Shown piece by piece: positions 24,805 through 35,040 of a DNA stretch of 64,000 bases (the stretch's first letter is position 1; every line of letters starts with the position of its first letter). The stretch is taken from the NCBI RefSeq assembly GCF_019703515.2, contig NC_059359.1:2026001-2090000 (forward strand). Direction: 5' to 3'. The position numbers and the translations under genes were made by a program. The DNA is from Myxocyprinus asiaticus (lineage: Eukaryota; Chordata; Actinopteri; Cypriniformes; Catostomidae). The notes under the pieces were generated by a model. It was not told the DNA's origin. It did not search any database and saw only the letters and a program-made list of their open reading frames with translations.

Positions 24805-25232
24805 GTGTACTTAGGCAAGACCGATAGTGGATTTTGCCGATACGATAACTAAGGTGGTGGGAAAGGCCGATAACCAATGAATTGGCCGATAGTTTTTTAA
24901 ATCGATTTTTAGAATCTCAAAAAACATTTTTAGACTTTCTTAACTATGGCGGGCAAAGGCAAAAGAGTCCAAAATGACTAAAATCTAAGATGCAGTTTTT
25001 TGTTCAACCAAAATCCCAATAATAACCAGATAAATTTAAGAATTGTTGCATCACGCAGGACTTTTAAGTATAAACAAGCCTGAAACACACCAGGGACTCT
25101 TATTCTGAAATGACAAAATGATGAAAAAACTAACTATCTATATAAATTTCTGCCAATAACCGATAGTACCAAAAAAGCAACTATCGGCACCGATTAATCT
25201 GTAAAACCGAAATACAGTATCGTCTAACTCTA
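24805..25232 (-). mobile_element. hAT-like element, family AGAGGTCGACCGATA, copy 1
   Basis: Contains GACCGATAGTGGATTTTGCC, GGTGGTGGGAAAGGCCGATA and ends near CTAACTCTA, matching the copies at 29198, 59008 and 59593. The left terminus is degenerate (AGGCAAGACCGATAG) and its left flank does not match the right flank, so the left border may have been altered by the adjacent microsatellite. Confidence 0.6.
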
Positions 25233-25480
25233 GTCTATAGAAAGCCATTTTTATCAGTGGATAACGCACAATTTCTAATCTGTAAATTCCAAGTAAATAT
25301 TGTGTAAAACATGTTTAAATTAGTTTATTTCAATTGCTATGATTAAATTATATTACACTACTGCCATATTGGCATTTAGTATATTTTACTAATCAATATA
25401 AGCCGTGTCGTAGCTATTGTTTATGCAAAGAACATATCTGGCTGTTAACAAGAGTGCGTTTCTCAAATCTTAATAAAAAA

Positions 25481-26548
25481 GTAAAACGAGTAAAGAAACG
25501 CTTCAATAGACAGTTCTATGTAAACTTAAGGCATTTTCACACCTGGCTCACTTGGAGCATTTGTTTCGGGAACCTGGTACGTTTTCTCCCTTAGTCCGGT
25601 TGGTTTAAGCATATATGAACATGGCAATCGCACTCGAATCTGCTCCTAAATAATCAGTCCAAGACCACCTCGACGAGGTGTTCATGTCAAATTCTAATTC
25701 ATTATCAAAACGTGGATATAGCCTTTCAAAAGGCAAATCAAACAAGCTACATGCATGAAATGCCCTTAGTGTTACACAGTAGCCTATACCGGTGCCATAG
25801 TCCTACCACAGACACAAGCTTCATAATAATGCCGGTTTCACAGTGCTTTTCATTCGATATAGTTGGATGTACGTACCTAATGCTTATGCAGCCAAGGCAT
25901 GGACAAGACACAACTACCAAAAACCTCCATCCACATGTAAGGGGCCGTTCACTCCGAACACGTCCATCCTTTTTTATGTAAGCACGTGCTAGACGTATGT
26001 CTTTGACTGTTGTGCCGTGTCTCGCTGTTTTTTCAGCATCTCGCATTTTTAGATGCTGTGTCAATTTAAAAGGAAGTTCAGCCTTTCAAACGCTTCTAGA
26101 GACAACAGCGATCCGTTTTATTCGTTGCGCTATGTCTGTTTAAGCCCCAAAATGCGATCGGTCTGAACGGCCAGTAAGTGTGCATTCTTTATCTTAAATT
26201 CGACGAGTAATTGAATTTCGAATTTTAATTTGACAGCATTATTCTGAAGTCAACATGTCTGTTTTGGTTTTTCGCAAGTGTAAAAAACGTCAGTGCCAAA
26301 TTAGAATACGATCAAGTGCAAATCAGATTTAAAAGCTTTAGCTGAGGGGAAAGTTTTCAGCTCATGAAAACATATACTTTTTAGTTTGTTTCTTTCACGA
26401 AACTATCGTATGGCTTTCTGACTCCTTACAAGTCATATGGGCCACTTTTATGGTTATTTTTGGAGTTTGAGAACTCCAGTCCCCATTCACTTTCATTGTA
26501 TGGAAAAGAGCAACGTTCTGCCCAACATCTCCTTTTGTGTTCCACATT
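25481..26548. other. Non-coding DNA with MITE ends
   Basis: Holds a short inverted-repeat element (25943-26172) and, at 26380-26548, sequence resembling the interior of palindromic fish MITEs (GTGTTCCACATTAGAAAG). No gene is seen. Confidence 0.4.
25943..26172. mobile_element. Small inverted-repeat element (MITE)
   Basis: The left end GGCCGTTCACTCCGA is mirrored by the complement of the right end, GGCCGTTCAGACCGA. Length is about 230 bp, with no coding content. No target duplication was defined. Confidence 0.45.
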
Positions 26549-26563
26549 AGAAAGATATACAGG

Positions 26564-26999
26564 GGGCCTGGGTATCTCAGTGAGTATTGACGCTGACTAC
26601 CAACCCTGGAGTCGCGAGTTGGAATCCAGGGCGTGCTGAGTGACTCCAGCTACGTCTCCTAAGCAACCAAATTGGCCCGGTTGCTAGGTAGGGTAGAGTC
26701 ACATGGGGTAACCTCCTCGTGGTTGCGATTAGTGGTTCTCGCTCTCAATGGGGCGTGTGGTAAGTTGTGCGTGGATCGTGGAGAGTAGCATGAGCCTCCA
26801 CATGCTGTGAGTCTCCGCGGTGTCATGCACAACGAGTCACATGATAAGATGCGTGGATTGACGGTCTCAGAAGCAGAGGCAACTAAGACTTGTCCTCCAC
26901 CACCCGGATTGAGGTGAGTAACCGCGCCACCACGAGGACCTACTAAGTAGTGGGAATTGGGCATTCCACATTGGGAGAAAAGGGGATAAAATTAAAAAG
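26564..26999 (+). mobile_element. tRNA-derived SINE, copy 3
   Basis: Head first on the plus strand: GGCCTGGGTATCTCAGTGAG, then the body with TAGGGTAGAGTCACATGGGG and a tail ending GGGATAAAATTAAAA. A perfect 15-bp target duplication, AGAAAGATATACAGG, flanks it at 26549-26563 and 27000-27014. Confidence 0.9.
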
Positions 27000-27014
27000 A
27001 GAAAGATATACAGG

Positions 27015-28490
27015 TTCAAAATGACATGAGGGTTAGGAAATTATAACAAAATGTTCTTTTTTTGGCTGAATCATTCCTTTAAAGATTACAGTATTTTTTA
27101 AATTGTACACAACCATAGCTTTTTATTTATACTTTATCGTAACTATAGATAATATTAGCAACTATTCGCCTACTACAGTTCACATAAGACAGCCTAAGAC
27201 TTCTCCATCTTTTCGAACAGGTGTAAATGATGATCCACAGCATTTCCTTTGACTGCTATTTCCAGCATCAGTTGAGTAAGCTTCATCAAGGTCTGACTGT
27301 TTTCCATGTCACATCCCGAGTGTAAGACGAGCTGATGCTTACCTGTTCTTTCTCAAGCAGCGACTGCCCACCTGCCTGAGCATGTAACCAACGACTGCAT
27401 TGCTGCTTTTTGCACAGCTCTGGCAATATTAAAGCATGCTCTATTGTTCCTGCAGATGGTCTAACCTTGAGGCAATGTGAACCGAGAGGATTTCACTGAA
27501 CCCAGTTCAGTCCATCACAAGATCCAGTAGCGTGTGACCCACAGCTGCAATGCCCTTGAGAGAATTCGACAGCCAATCGCCTACTGTTTCCAAAACCCAC
27601 ACAACTACTTAAAACTACATTTACAATGTATTGCGATAAAATGGTGTTTGATTATCATTAACATTACATTGTGAGATGTAAATTATGCTATGTGCTATGA
27701 TGTTGTAGTACCATGTAATAACTAGGCCCAGATGAAACCTGCAGACTTTTGTCACATTTTCTGTGCAGATTTTGATCAGTGGAATTTAGCAGAATGGATT
27801 TAAACAGTAAATGAATTTAAATGGGAAAATGAATAAAGCAGAGCTGAGGGTACTACACTCATATTGGTAGCTGAAATGACACTCAAATTAATCCAAATAT
27901 TTAAATCTGAAGTCATTTCTGCACCCCTAGTGGCACCAAATGGAATTGCAAAAATAAACATTGTTTCAAACAGCTTTCCCGAATGCGCCACCCTTCTGTC
28001 AAGCAGATAGTCCCGCTCCAAACGTATGCCATTGGGCTGGTCGTGATGCTTAAAACAAACAGAGCAACATTTATATAACGCCACAGAGACACAGTGTTTA
28101 GGAAAATCAACCTACAAATGGCTTACTTACAGTCATATCTGCATATTAAGCTAGGATATGTATTTTAACATTGCACATTTTCAGCTTACATTACATTTTG
28201 CCACGTGTGTAGGCGTTACAAGCCAACAAATTAACACACCAGTGACACATTTCAAACATATTTCATCAACTATCTGCAAGCAGTTCGCAAAACTGCATGG
28301 AAAGTTCATATCCTCATTGTTTCACGCCTTAAAGTAGTCACATTGTTTAGCATTTGCATGTGACCAAACTTCTTAAATCACAAGACATATTATTTAGAAC
28401 AAAGCAAATGTTTATGCGGAGTACTTTACATTTTCATGACAAAAAGACTGTAGGTGTTGATATGTTCTGGACCAGAACGACTGGTTATCT
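27015..28490. other. Non-coding DNA, no gene seen
   Basis: 27040-27083 ends in TCATTCCTTTAAAG, a degenerate MITE end. The remainder (27090-28490) holds no recognised repeat or exon. A next kif13a exon was looked for on the minus strand and not found. Confidence 0.35.
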
Positions 28491-29083
28491 AGGGCCCTGA
28501 GATTTCTGCGATGTGGAAAATGCAGACAGAATTGCGGAATCCAGTCATAAAAATGGAATTAACTCTAAAACGCTGAATTTCATGGAATTTAATTAATTAA
28601 ATCGCAGCCTTCTGTGGTATAATAACCACACGGGTGCATGTAACAACATGCTTATCCAAAGGTGAAAAACGTGCATCACTCAGTTTTCCACCAAAATAAA
28701 AGCTCAATAGAAATAAAATACAACAGAAATATATCACTACTGTATAGTTATGTAATATTCGCTGTAGTAATTATAATAATAATACAGCAATAAATAATCA
28801 TATTTAAGCAATATCTCACATCTGTGCTGCTCAGTTGTGCATCACTTTATTTGACAAAAATAAATTCAATTTTGTGTTTCGATTGTGCTGTAAGGATCTG
28901 TATAAAAGCACTTCATATGATAAAAATAATGCAATGTTATGTTAAAAATTAATTGTTCTATTTTCATTTACTAAAAGTTCATCAATGAATGTATTTGTTT
29001 TCGACACCCTTTTGGTGATAAAATAGAACTCAATTCTCGAATACGGAATAAAAATAAAATAAAACTGATTTCATAGGGCCCTA
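28491..29083. mobile_element. Inverted-repeat element with AGGGCCCT termini
   Basis: The left end AGGGCCCTGAGATTTC is mirrored by TTTCATAGGGCCCT at the right (terminal repeat of about 14 bp). No transposase frame is present and the target duplication is unclear. Its interior is the sequence shared with 24395-24650, so copy 1 of the duplicated segment probably began as another copy of this element. Confidence 0.5.
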
Positions 29084-29197
29084 GTGATACAGTTGCATTA
29101 CGGAGCCAAACGGGAATTCTAAAGACTGTTGTGGGAGAAAAAGACTTGTTCATTTCAGCAAATATCGCAAATCATATGAAACATAAAAGTCTATATT

Positions 29198-29630
29198 AGA
29201 GGTCGACCGATAGTGGATTTTGCCGATACGATAACTAAGGTGGTGGGAAAGGCCGATAACCAATTAATCGGCCGATAGTTTTTAAAATCGATTTATAGAA
29301 TGTCAAAAAATAAATAAATATATATATATATACTTTCTTAACTACGGCGGGCAAAGACAAAAGTGTCCAAAATAACCAAAATCCCAGATACAGTTTTTAG
29401 CTCAACCAAAATCCCAATAATAATCAGACAAAGATTTAAAACTGGTGCATAACGCGGGACTTTTAAGTGTAAACAAGGCCGAAACACACCGGGGACTCTT
29501 ATTTTGAAATGACGAAATGATGAAAAACTATCGGTAACGATCTACATAGATTTTTGCTGATAACCAATAGTACCAAAAAACAACTATCGGCACAGATTAA
29601 TCGGTAAAACCGATATATCGCCTACCTCTA
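29198..29630 (-). mobile_element. hAT-like element, family AGAGGTCGACCGATA, copy 2
   Basis: Starts TAGAGGTCGACCGATAG and ends ATATCGCCTACCTCTA. An 8-bp flanking duplication, GTCTATAT (29190-29197) and GTCTATAG (29631-29638), differs at one base, consistent with hAT insertion. It has no coding content. Confidence 0.7.
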
Positions 29631-29638
29631 GTCTATAG

Positions 29639-30578
29639 CAAGCCATTTTTGTCAGTGGATAATGCACAATTTCTAATGTGTAATATTTACAATTAATTTC
29701 ATGTAAATATTGTGCATTTAAAAAAAAGATTGTGTTTAAATTGGTTTATTTTAATGAATTGCTATGATTAAATTATATTATACTACTGCCATACTGGCAT
29801 TATTTCAACCATCGCTCACCACACTCTATTGATTGCCAATCATTATAATAGCAAAAACATGCAATGCAATAATATGAAGACATCTGCAACAACCGAAACC
29901 TCAGCAGTGTTGCAAACATGAGGCCTGTCCAGGAATTTCACAGCAGCGCAGAACTTTCTCCAGTGCATGCCAGTCATGAGCACGCCCAGAACCAGAGAAC
30001 TCACTGCATGGGCCCTACATTCAGTGCACTTACATTCTTACATAAACGCACACGCAGAGGACTCAAACAGATGCAAAACTTCCTCTCTGTGCATGCATTT
30101 GACTGTAATGGGCCATGAAATTCTTCTTGACAGCAAAGTGACTTCTGCCCTGGTGAAAATCCTAACTAAAACACATGCATGGGAGTTTAAACAGACAGCG
30201 TTCACCTATAGACAGGATAAACTCACAGATTGCACGACGATGTCACATCATAGAAATCAGCTATAAAAGTGCATTCAGATACTTCTGCATGCATGCATTG
30301 ATTTATTTGACTGTACCTGTTTTCTCCTTTCGCATTGGAGGGCGGCGGGTGCAGAACTGTCTGGTTTTCCTCCATCTCAACTACACATTTTGTGCTCAGC
30401 TCAATCTCTGCAAGCCAAAAGTTGTTAAACTCGCCTAAAAGTCCTTATACATACTATTTTCGTGTTACACGCTCATTTAATAAGCATTAAAATAACATAC
30501 TTAACACGCATAACAGGAGTTGTAGCGACGCAGAAGAGATTAAATATTAAAATATTAACATGTTTAAAAGCATCTTAC
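29639..30578. other. Presumed first intron of kif13a, left of exon 1
   Basis: 29639-29790 is shared with 25240-25380. The rest up to the splice donor at 30578 has no recognised repeat. Frames of 65-100 codons at 29918-30438 lack domains and splice context. Confidence 0.4.
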
Positions 30579-30633
30579 CTCTCCGATTCATGGGTCGAAC
30601 TCGAACCGCCACTTTTACCTTCGTATCCGACAT
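30579..30633 (-). CDS. kif13a: kif13a, coding exon 1 (kinesin-3 motor, N-terminus)
   Basis: On the minus strand the exon encodes MSDTKVKVAVRVRPMNRR plus one base, then a consensus donor (AGAG|GTAAGA). The sequence is the start of the kinesin motor domain, where VKVAVRVRPMN forms the first beta strand and an early nucleotide-pocket element. MSDT at the start matches vertebrate KIF13A; KIF13B starts MGDSKVKVAVRIRP and KIF16B starts MASVKVAVRVRP. KIF13A is a plus-end-directed kinesin-3 that carries endosomal and Golgi-derived cargo. The rest of the gene lies to the left, beyond this exon; no second exon was found in the 30 kb available, so intron 1 may be very long. The ATG is preceded by AAA and an apparent 5' UTR. 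The nhlrc1 relic on the same strand upstream supports the assignment. Confidence 0.85.
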
Positions 30634-30960
30634 TTTAACTCAATTTAAAAGGCTTTAAAGTGGAGGAGAAACCCTCTAGCTTTTCCGAACAGCGGGCCGA
30701 ATAATAATAACATGGAACTCCCCGCAAAGTCTCCAAGAGAAACGTCTGGGGTGCTCGTACCCGAGTAAAATACTCCCACAGTCCATAACCGACCAGAAAC
30801 AGCAGTCGATATTAATCCAAATGAGTCTGTGGTTTTACTTTAGTCGGGTTAAATGTGCGTGTTTATGAAGGATCCTGCTTCAGCCTGCCAGCCGCATCCA
30901 GACCGCCATCTTCCGCTGACTGATCCCTCAAAAGAGACAAATGTCCAGTGCATGAATATG
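30634..30960 (-). promoter_or_regulatory. kif13a: kif13a 5' UTR and promoter region
   Basis: Directly upstream of the kif13a ATG and less AT-rich than its surroundings, with several CpG dinucleotides. No TATA box is evident. At 30901-30918 the minus strand reads AGCGGAAGATGGCGGTC, an ETS-type GCGGAAG overlapping a YY1-type AAGATGGCGG, a combination typical of TATA-less vertebrate promoters close to the transcription start. Promoter function is inferred from this motif and the position. Confidence 0.55.
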
Positions 30961-31404
30961 CATGAAAGACATTGCATATATTTGCGTTTAAAAAAAAGAC
31001 CAGATAAACCAAAAAGAAACTGATGTAGTTCCTATAAATGGTTGTGTTGGAAAAGGAGGATAAAAGGAGAGAGAGAGAGAGTCACTAAACTTGTGTTAAT
31101 GTTTACAGTTATCTAGTTTTATTTTTCATCTGTACCTTATACTTCATAATGAGGTTACTTTTCTACATAATTTAGCTAAACTGGTGGATTGTTACTTTTT
31201 TATTCATTCAAACAGTACTATGGTGCAGTGATGGTATCAGATGGCACTTTGATTCATGACATGGCACTGAATGATTATCATCATGTGCCATGGTATTTGC
31301 AGGGTACTCCAGGGTATTGTCATGATATATGTCAAAAAAGTTGTTTTATTTTATTTGCTAATAAAATAAAACAGTTATTATGTTGGCTTGATAAATCCCA
31401 ACAA

Positions 31405-31467
31405 ACGTCTCAGTTATGTGTGTAACCTTGGTTCCCTGAGATGAAGGGAACGAGACATGCGTCATGC
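31405..31467 (-). repeat. DIRS-type terminal repeat, left copy
   Basis: Contains ACGTCTCAGTTATGTGTG, then GTTCCCTGAGATGAAGGGAA and CGAGACATGCG. The reverse complement occurs at 32121-32182. Such inverted ends with GGTTCCCTGAGATGA are characteristic of a very common fish DIRS-like repeat. Confidence 0.6.
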
Positions 31468-31554
31468 TTACGCATATTGGAAATTCCTTTTCCAATGACC
31501 TAGTTGAAACCCTTCTAAAATAACGGCAATTCAAAGATTGGCTATGGTGTTTTT

Positions 31555-31971
31555 TTTTCTCCCCAATTTGGAATGCCCAATTCCCAATGCGCTCTAAGTC
31601 CTTGTGGTGGCGTAGTGACTTGCCTCAATCCGGGTGGCGGAGGACGAATCTCAGTTGCCTCCACGTCTGAAACCGTCAGCCCGCGCATCTTATGACGTGG
31701 CTTGTTTAGCGCGTTACAGCTGAGATATAGTGTGTGTGGAGGCTTCACGCCATCCACCTCGGCATCCACACACAACTCACCACACGCCCCACCGAGAGCG
31801 AGAACCACATTATAGCGACCACGAGGAGGTTACCCCATGTGACTCTACCCTCCCTAGCAACCGGGCCAATTTGGTTGCTTATGAGACCTGGCTGGAGCCA
31901 CTCAGCACACCCTGGGATTCGAACTCGCAAACTCCAGGGGTGGTAGTCAGCGTCTTGACTCGCTGAGCTAC
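31555..31971 (-). mobile_element. tRNA-derived SINE, copy 4, inserted in DIRS sequence
   Basis: Tail at the left, tRNA-like head at the right. A 13-bp target duplication, CTATGGTGTTTTT, lies at 31542-31554 and 31972-31984. The flanking DIRS sequence reads continuously across the SINE, so the SINE is younger than the DIRS copy. Confidence 0.9.
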
Positions 31972-32120
31972 CTATGGTGTTTTTAAACCCTGCCCTTTTA
32001 GGCACAAAGCTGTCGGTATATAAGCGAGTGCAGAAACACCATTTCTCTGAATATTCTGACTGAGGGACAAAGAGTGCATCACTCATACCTCAAAAAACTC
32101 TGAGTCTGTAGTGCGGCCAG

Positions 32121-32182
32121 CTTATGCAATGTCTCGTTCCCTTCATCTCAGGGAACCGAGGTTACAGACGTAATTGAGATGT
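32121..32182 (+). repeat. DIRS-type terminal repeat, right copy
   Basis: Contains GTCTCGTTCCCTTCATCTCA and GGGAACCGAGGTTACAGACG, the reverse complement of 31405-31467. It lies immediately downstream (minus strand) of the tyrosine recombinase fragment, where a DIRS 3' terminal repeat is expected. Confidence 0.6.
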
Positions 32183-32214
32183 TGCCTTACGATTCAGTTC
32201 ACTCGATATGAACT

Positions 32215-32655
32215 CTACACAAAGAGGATTTGTGAAGAGAGAGACATTACGTCTAGGTTGTAAAACCTTGCGAATGAGTATGGAGAAGACCAGCCTGCTG
32301 CAAAGCATATATCTTGAAAGGAAACACCATTTGTCCATGCCCATGAAGAGGCCATGCCTCTAGTTGAGTGTGCTTTAACACCAATTGGGCAATTTGTGCC
32401 CTGCGACTCATAAGCCAGGGCAAATGCATCAACGATCCAGTGGGAAAGTCTTTGCTTGGAGATGGATATTCCTTTTGTGCATCCTCCATAGCACACAAAG
32501 AGCTGGTCAGACCCATCGGCGCGGGGCTCATGCTGAGGCGGCTGCCTATGTTTGGGCCATGGCTTGCGCGGCACTGAGGCAGCAGATGTGGGATTTTTAG
32601 TCGAGACAGAACGGAAGTGAGCTGGTTGGAATGAAGTACTGCTCCGTTTTGACAC
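32215..32655 (-). pseudogene. DIRS tyrosine recombinase, C-terminal part
   Basis: The 146-codon frame holds QLFVCYGGCTKGISISKQRL, then VKAHSTRGMASSWAWTNGVS with the HxxR motif (HSTR), and WSSPYSFARFYNLDV with the candidate catalytic Tyr in FYNLD. This H-x-x-R ... Y arrangement is that of tyrosine recombinases, which replace the DDE integrase in DIRS retrotransposons and insert the element without target duplication. The N-terminal half with the first catalytic Arg is missing or out of frame, so the copy is a relic. The DIRS terminal repeat follows at 32182-32121, and a Gypsy LTR interrupts it upstream at 32773. Confidence 0.8.
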
Positions 32656-32772
32656 CAGACGGTCTATTCGGCAGCTCTGTGGAGCACTGCATCACGGCTC
32701 AGCAACACTTGTATGCTTTTCCAGCCGGTGCGGATGTTAGTTGACACGGCTTGGAAGGATGAGTGGGGCGTG

Positions 32773-32874
32773 TGTAACAAGGTTTGGGAAAGGAGGAAGC
32801 GGGAGCCGGATCCCCATTGAATAAGACTTTAATTAACATAAACACAACATAAACACACACGAACACTGCTGCAT

Positions 32875-32933
<59 letters not shown>

Positions 32934-33029
32934 GTCCCCGGCTCCTCTTTTATCTCTCTCCCGCTGATTGGGCAACTCAGCGCCGGGCGTGCATCCTCAT
33001 GGCCCGGCCACACCCTCCTCCTTGTCACA
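32773..33029 (-). mobile_element. Gypsy-type 3' LTR
   Basis: As read on the plus strand it runs from TGTAACAAGG to CCTTGTCACA, so it is bounded by TGT..ACA inverted ends. On the minus strand it has GATAAAAG as a possible TATA box and ATTAAAG as a possible poly(A) signal. A purine-rich tract (AGCGGGCAGTGGGGG) lies directly upstream on the minus strand, as expected 5' of a 3' LTR. It contains a CT microsatellite. The internal region (33030 to about 33400) is retained only in part. Confidence 0.65.
32878..32930. repeat. (CT)n microsatellite inside the LTR
   Basis: About 26 uninterrupted CT dinucleotides. The related LTR at 21450-21637 has a shorter CT run at the same place, so the tract belongs to the LTR family and has expanded here. 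Confidence 0.95.
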
Positions 33030-33400
33030 TACCCCCACTGCCCGCTTCAGGCCGGGGAAACCTCCTGTCTGACTCACTCCCCCCTCCCTTCCTGGAGTTT
33101 CCCCTTCAGCCATTCCATCGCCGGCTGGACTTCCCTGCCTCCTGAGAACCTGGGTAGGATGAGGGGAGGGAGAGGGGAGAGAGAAAGAGAGCAGGAGAGA
33201 CAGAGAGAGGGGGGGGACACTTTTCTTCAGCTCATGCAGGCACACCACTCCACTGGTCCTTAGCCGCTCCTCCGCCCCCTGGTAGACGGCAGCGGTTCCT
33301 CCACCTCCCGGCGGACAGCAGCGGGTCCTCCATCCCCTGGCAGATGGCAACGGCTCCACCGCTTCCTGGCGGACAGCAGCATTTCCTCCGTCTCCTCACC
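33030..33400 (-). mobile_element. Gypsy 3' internal region with short tandem repeats
   Basis: Pyrimidine-rich on the minus strand, with GA-rich tracts at 33170-33220 on the plus strand. At 33245-33385 a unit of roughly 40 bp (TGGCGGACAGCAGCGGGTCC-like) is repeated about four times. No conserved protein domain is visible. Confidence 0.5.
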
Positions 33401-33877
33401 CTCGCTAGGGGAAGGAGCAGTGTTAGATGCAGTGAGAGAAATAGCATCATCCCCCTCATCAGAACCGCCGAACGTGACGAGGTCATGTGCTCCCGCACAG
33501 GGCCAAAGCTCATCACGCATATAGTGTATCGGCGCAGACGCTGTACATGGAGATTGAGGTCCACCTCAAATTCATCCTGCTCGACATTGCGGCCCCGCCG
33601 TAACTCCTCATGTGATCCCTTAGGAGTCACAGAAGAAGCGGGAGGCCGAATCGTCCCTTAGAACTAGGGTGATTTGCGAGCTAATCGCCATGAGGCCCAT
33701 GCCCTCACAGTGAGGGCAGTCTGTCCCCATGAGAGCTGCCTCTGCATGGGCATGGCCCAGACAGCAAACGCAGTTCTCATGTTGGTCTGATGGTGGGATG
33801 TGTCCCTCGCATAAAGAACACTTACGAATCGACTGCCCGACGATCTTTAAAAAGACGCGAACACATAAGTGGCTCAT
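33400..33877 (-). pseudogene. DIRS gag-like fragment, frameshifted
   Basis: The first frame (33877 leftward) contains CSLCEGHIPPSDQHENCVCC and LGHAHAEAALMGTDCPHCEG: Cys/His clusters of DIRS gag. A second frame continues with DEFEVDLNLHVQRLRRYT and DAISLTASNTAPSPSEGE, the acidic linker typical of the same protein. The reading frame changes twice and then meets the Gypsy internal sequence. Same strand as the recombinase fragment at 32215-32655, so one DIRS element probably spanned 31.4-33.9 kb before the Gypsy insertion. Confidence 0.65.
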
Positions 33878-34160
33878 TTAGATATATTATATATATAAAT
33901 ATACAGATATAGCAATGAAGGATTCTCAGGCCAAAGCACTGCATGGAGCAGGTGTGTCGCTGAAACGAGGACCCGTTCACCAATGAAGCATCTAGTGGCG
34001 AGATGTAGAATGTCTACCGGAACACTGCAGGGGAGCAGAGAGTCTTCTAAGCTTGTGAAGATTCCATCTGATGACTCGGTGTATTTCAATGGCGACAAAT
34101 GTAGAGGGCTTCTAAGACGATAAATGAATCGCTGTCTTGAAGGAAGTCATCCAAGGGTCA

Positions 34161-34421
34161 TACACCCTGTGTACACCAGGCACAAGTGGTGCGATACAAC
34201 AAAAAACAATCACTCCCATTATAATCAATGATGCTGTCTACACTGGATGCGTAAGCTGTGTTACGTCGATGTTTAATTCTGCACTGCACAAGCTGGTGCT
34301 ACTCCTGCCATCAAGACAAAGAAATGGTTTAGAACGTTTGCTACTGTGCGTCCAGTGTAGACAGCATCAATCTGTTGGGTCGCGACGCGAAAATACTCAT
34401 ATCTGCTGTAGACAAGGTGTA
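34161..34421. mobile_element. Palindromic MITE, unit 1 of a three-unit cluster
   Basis: The left end TACACCCTGTGTACACCAG and the right end CTGTAGACAAGGTGTA are inverted, and the internal words TGATGCTGTCTACACTGGAT and GTCCAGTGTAGACAGCATCA form a second inverted pair. It is directly followed by unit 2. Confidence 0.65.
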
Positions 34422-34698
34422 ACGCCCTGTCTACACCAGACGCGAGCAACTCGTAGCGACAAAAGCACATCGCTCCCATTATAATCATTGATGCTGTCTA
34501 CACTGGATGTGAAAGTTGCGTAGCGCCTACAGTAAATGGATGTTCCATTCGATTTTGTGCAGCACGTGCTGGTGCTACTCCTGGCAACAAGACAACAGTT
34601 AATAAACAGTTTAGAATGTACGTTTCAACGTGTCCAGTGTTGACAGCCTCAAGACATTGTGACGCAACATCGCTCGCGTCTGGTGTAGACAAGGTGTA
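34422..34698. mobile_element. Palindromic MITE, unit 2 of the cluster
   Basis: Begins CGCCCTGTCTACACCAGACG and ends CGCGTCTGGTGTAGACAAGG plus TGTA, with the same internal inverted words as unit 1. Its right end adjoins another MITE. Confidence 0.7.
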
Positions 34699-34848
34699 AG
34701 GCTACATCAACATTAATCCATTTAAGTTTGAAAACAAAATGTTCAGTTTCCTAATGTCATCGTTTGCTGCTCTAGTGTGGATGGGAGGCGTAAACATATC
34801 AAAATAACTGTGTTTTCAAATGAAACTTTATTACAGTGGATGTGGCCT
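34699..34848. mobile_element. Short TA-flanked MITE between units 2 and 3
   Basis: The left end AGGCTACATC and the right end GATGTGGCCT are inverted, and inner words (TAAGTTTGAAAAC and GTTTTCAAATGAAAC) continue the symmetry. TA flanks both sides (34697-34698, 34849-34850). Length is 150 bp. Confidence 0.65.
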
Positions 34849-34850
34849 TA

Positions 34851-34995
34851 CACCATGTCTACATCGGGCGTGTCCGATGACACAATGTGACATGAAGGCT
34901 TGAGGCTGTCTACACTGGACATGTTGAAGCGAACATTCTAAACCGTTTATGTCTTTCTGGCAGGAGTAGTGCCAGCGCGTTTAGTTAAGACCAAC
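34851..34995. mobile_element. Palindromic MITE, unit 3 (partial)
   Basis: Begins CACCATGTCTACATCGGGCG, like the left end of unit 2, and continues with GAGGCTGTCTACACTGGACA, then GGCAGGAGTAGTGCCAGC. It lacks the right end. Confidence 0.55.
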
Positions 34996-35040
34996 TTCTA
35001 ATTTATCACTGATAATAATTGAAAAGATATGCTTTTGACA

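Larger units (their letters stand above)
24260..25480. repeat. Composite duplicated segment, copy 1
   Basis: About 24395-24650 and 25233-25380 closely match 28680-28960 and 29631-29790 in the same order and orientation (for example ATATATCACTACTGTATAGT and GCTATGATTAAATTATATTA). In addition a direct repeat of about 80 bp (ACTAATCAATATAAGCCGTG onward) brackets this copy at 24264-24342 and 25388-25462. It contains a hAT-like element (24805-25232). Confidence 0.65.

Noticed and set aside
24642..24852. Tyr/Ile/Val-rich small frames
   Set aside because: Translations of TA, TG and ATT microsatellites.
26564..26650. tRNA gene candidates at SINE heads (also at 45964 and the complements at 1340, 12507, 31971, 46737)
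   Set aside because: A- and B-box words are present, but the cloverleaf is not complete and each is attached to the same SINE body, so they are retroposon promoters and not tRNA genes.
33232..33661. Overlapping 85-130 codon frames on both strands
   Set aside because: They cover short tandem repeats and GA/CT-rich Gypsy and DIRS sequence; only the gag-like parts are kept.
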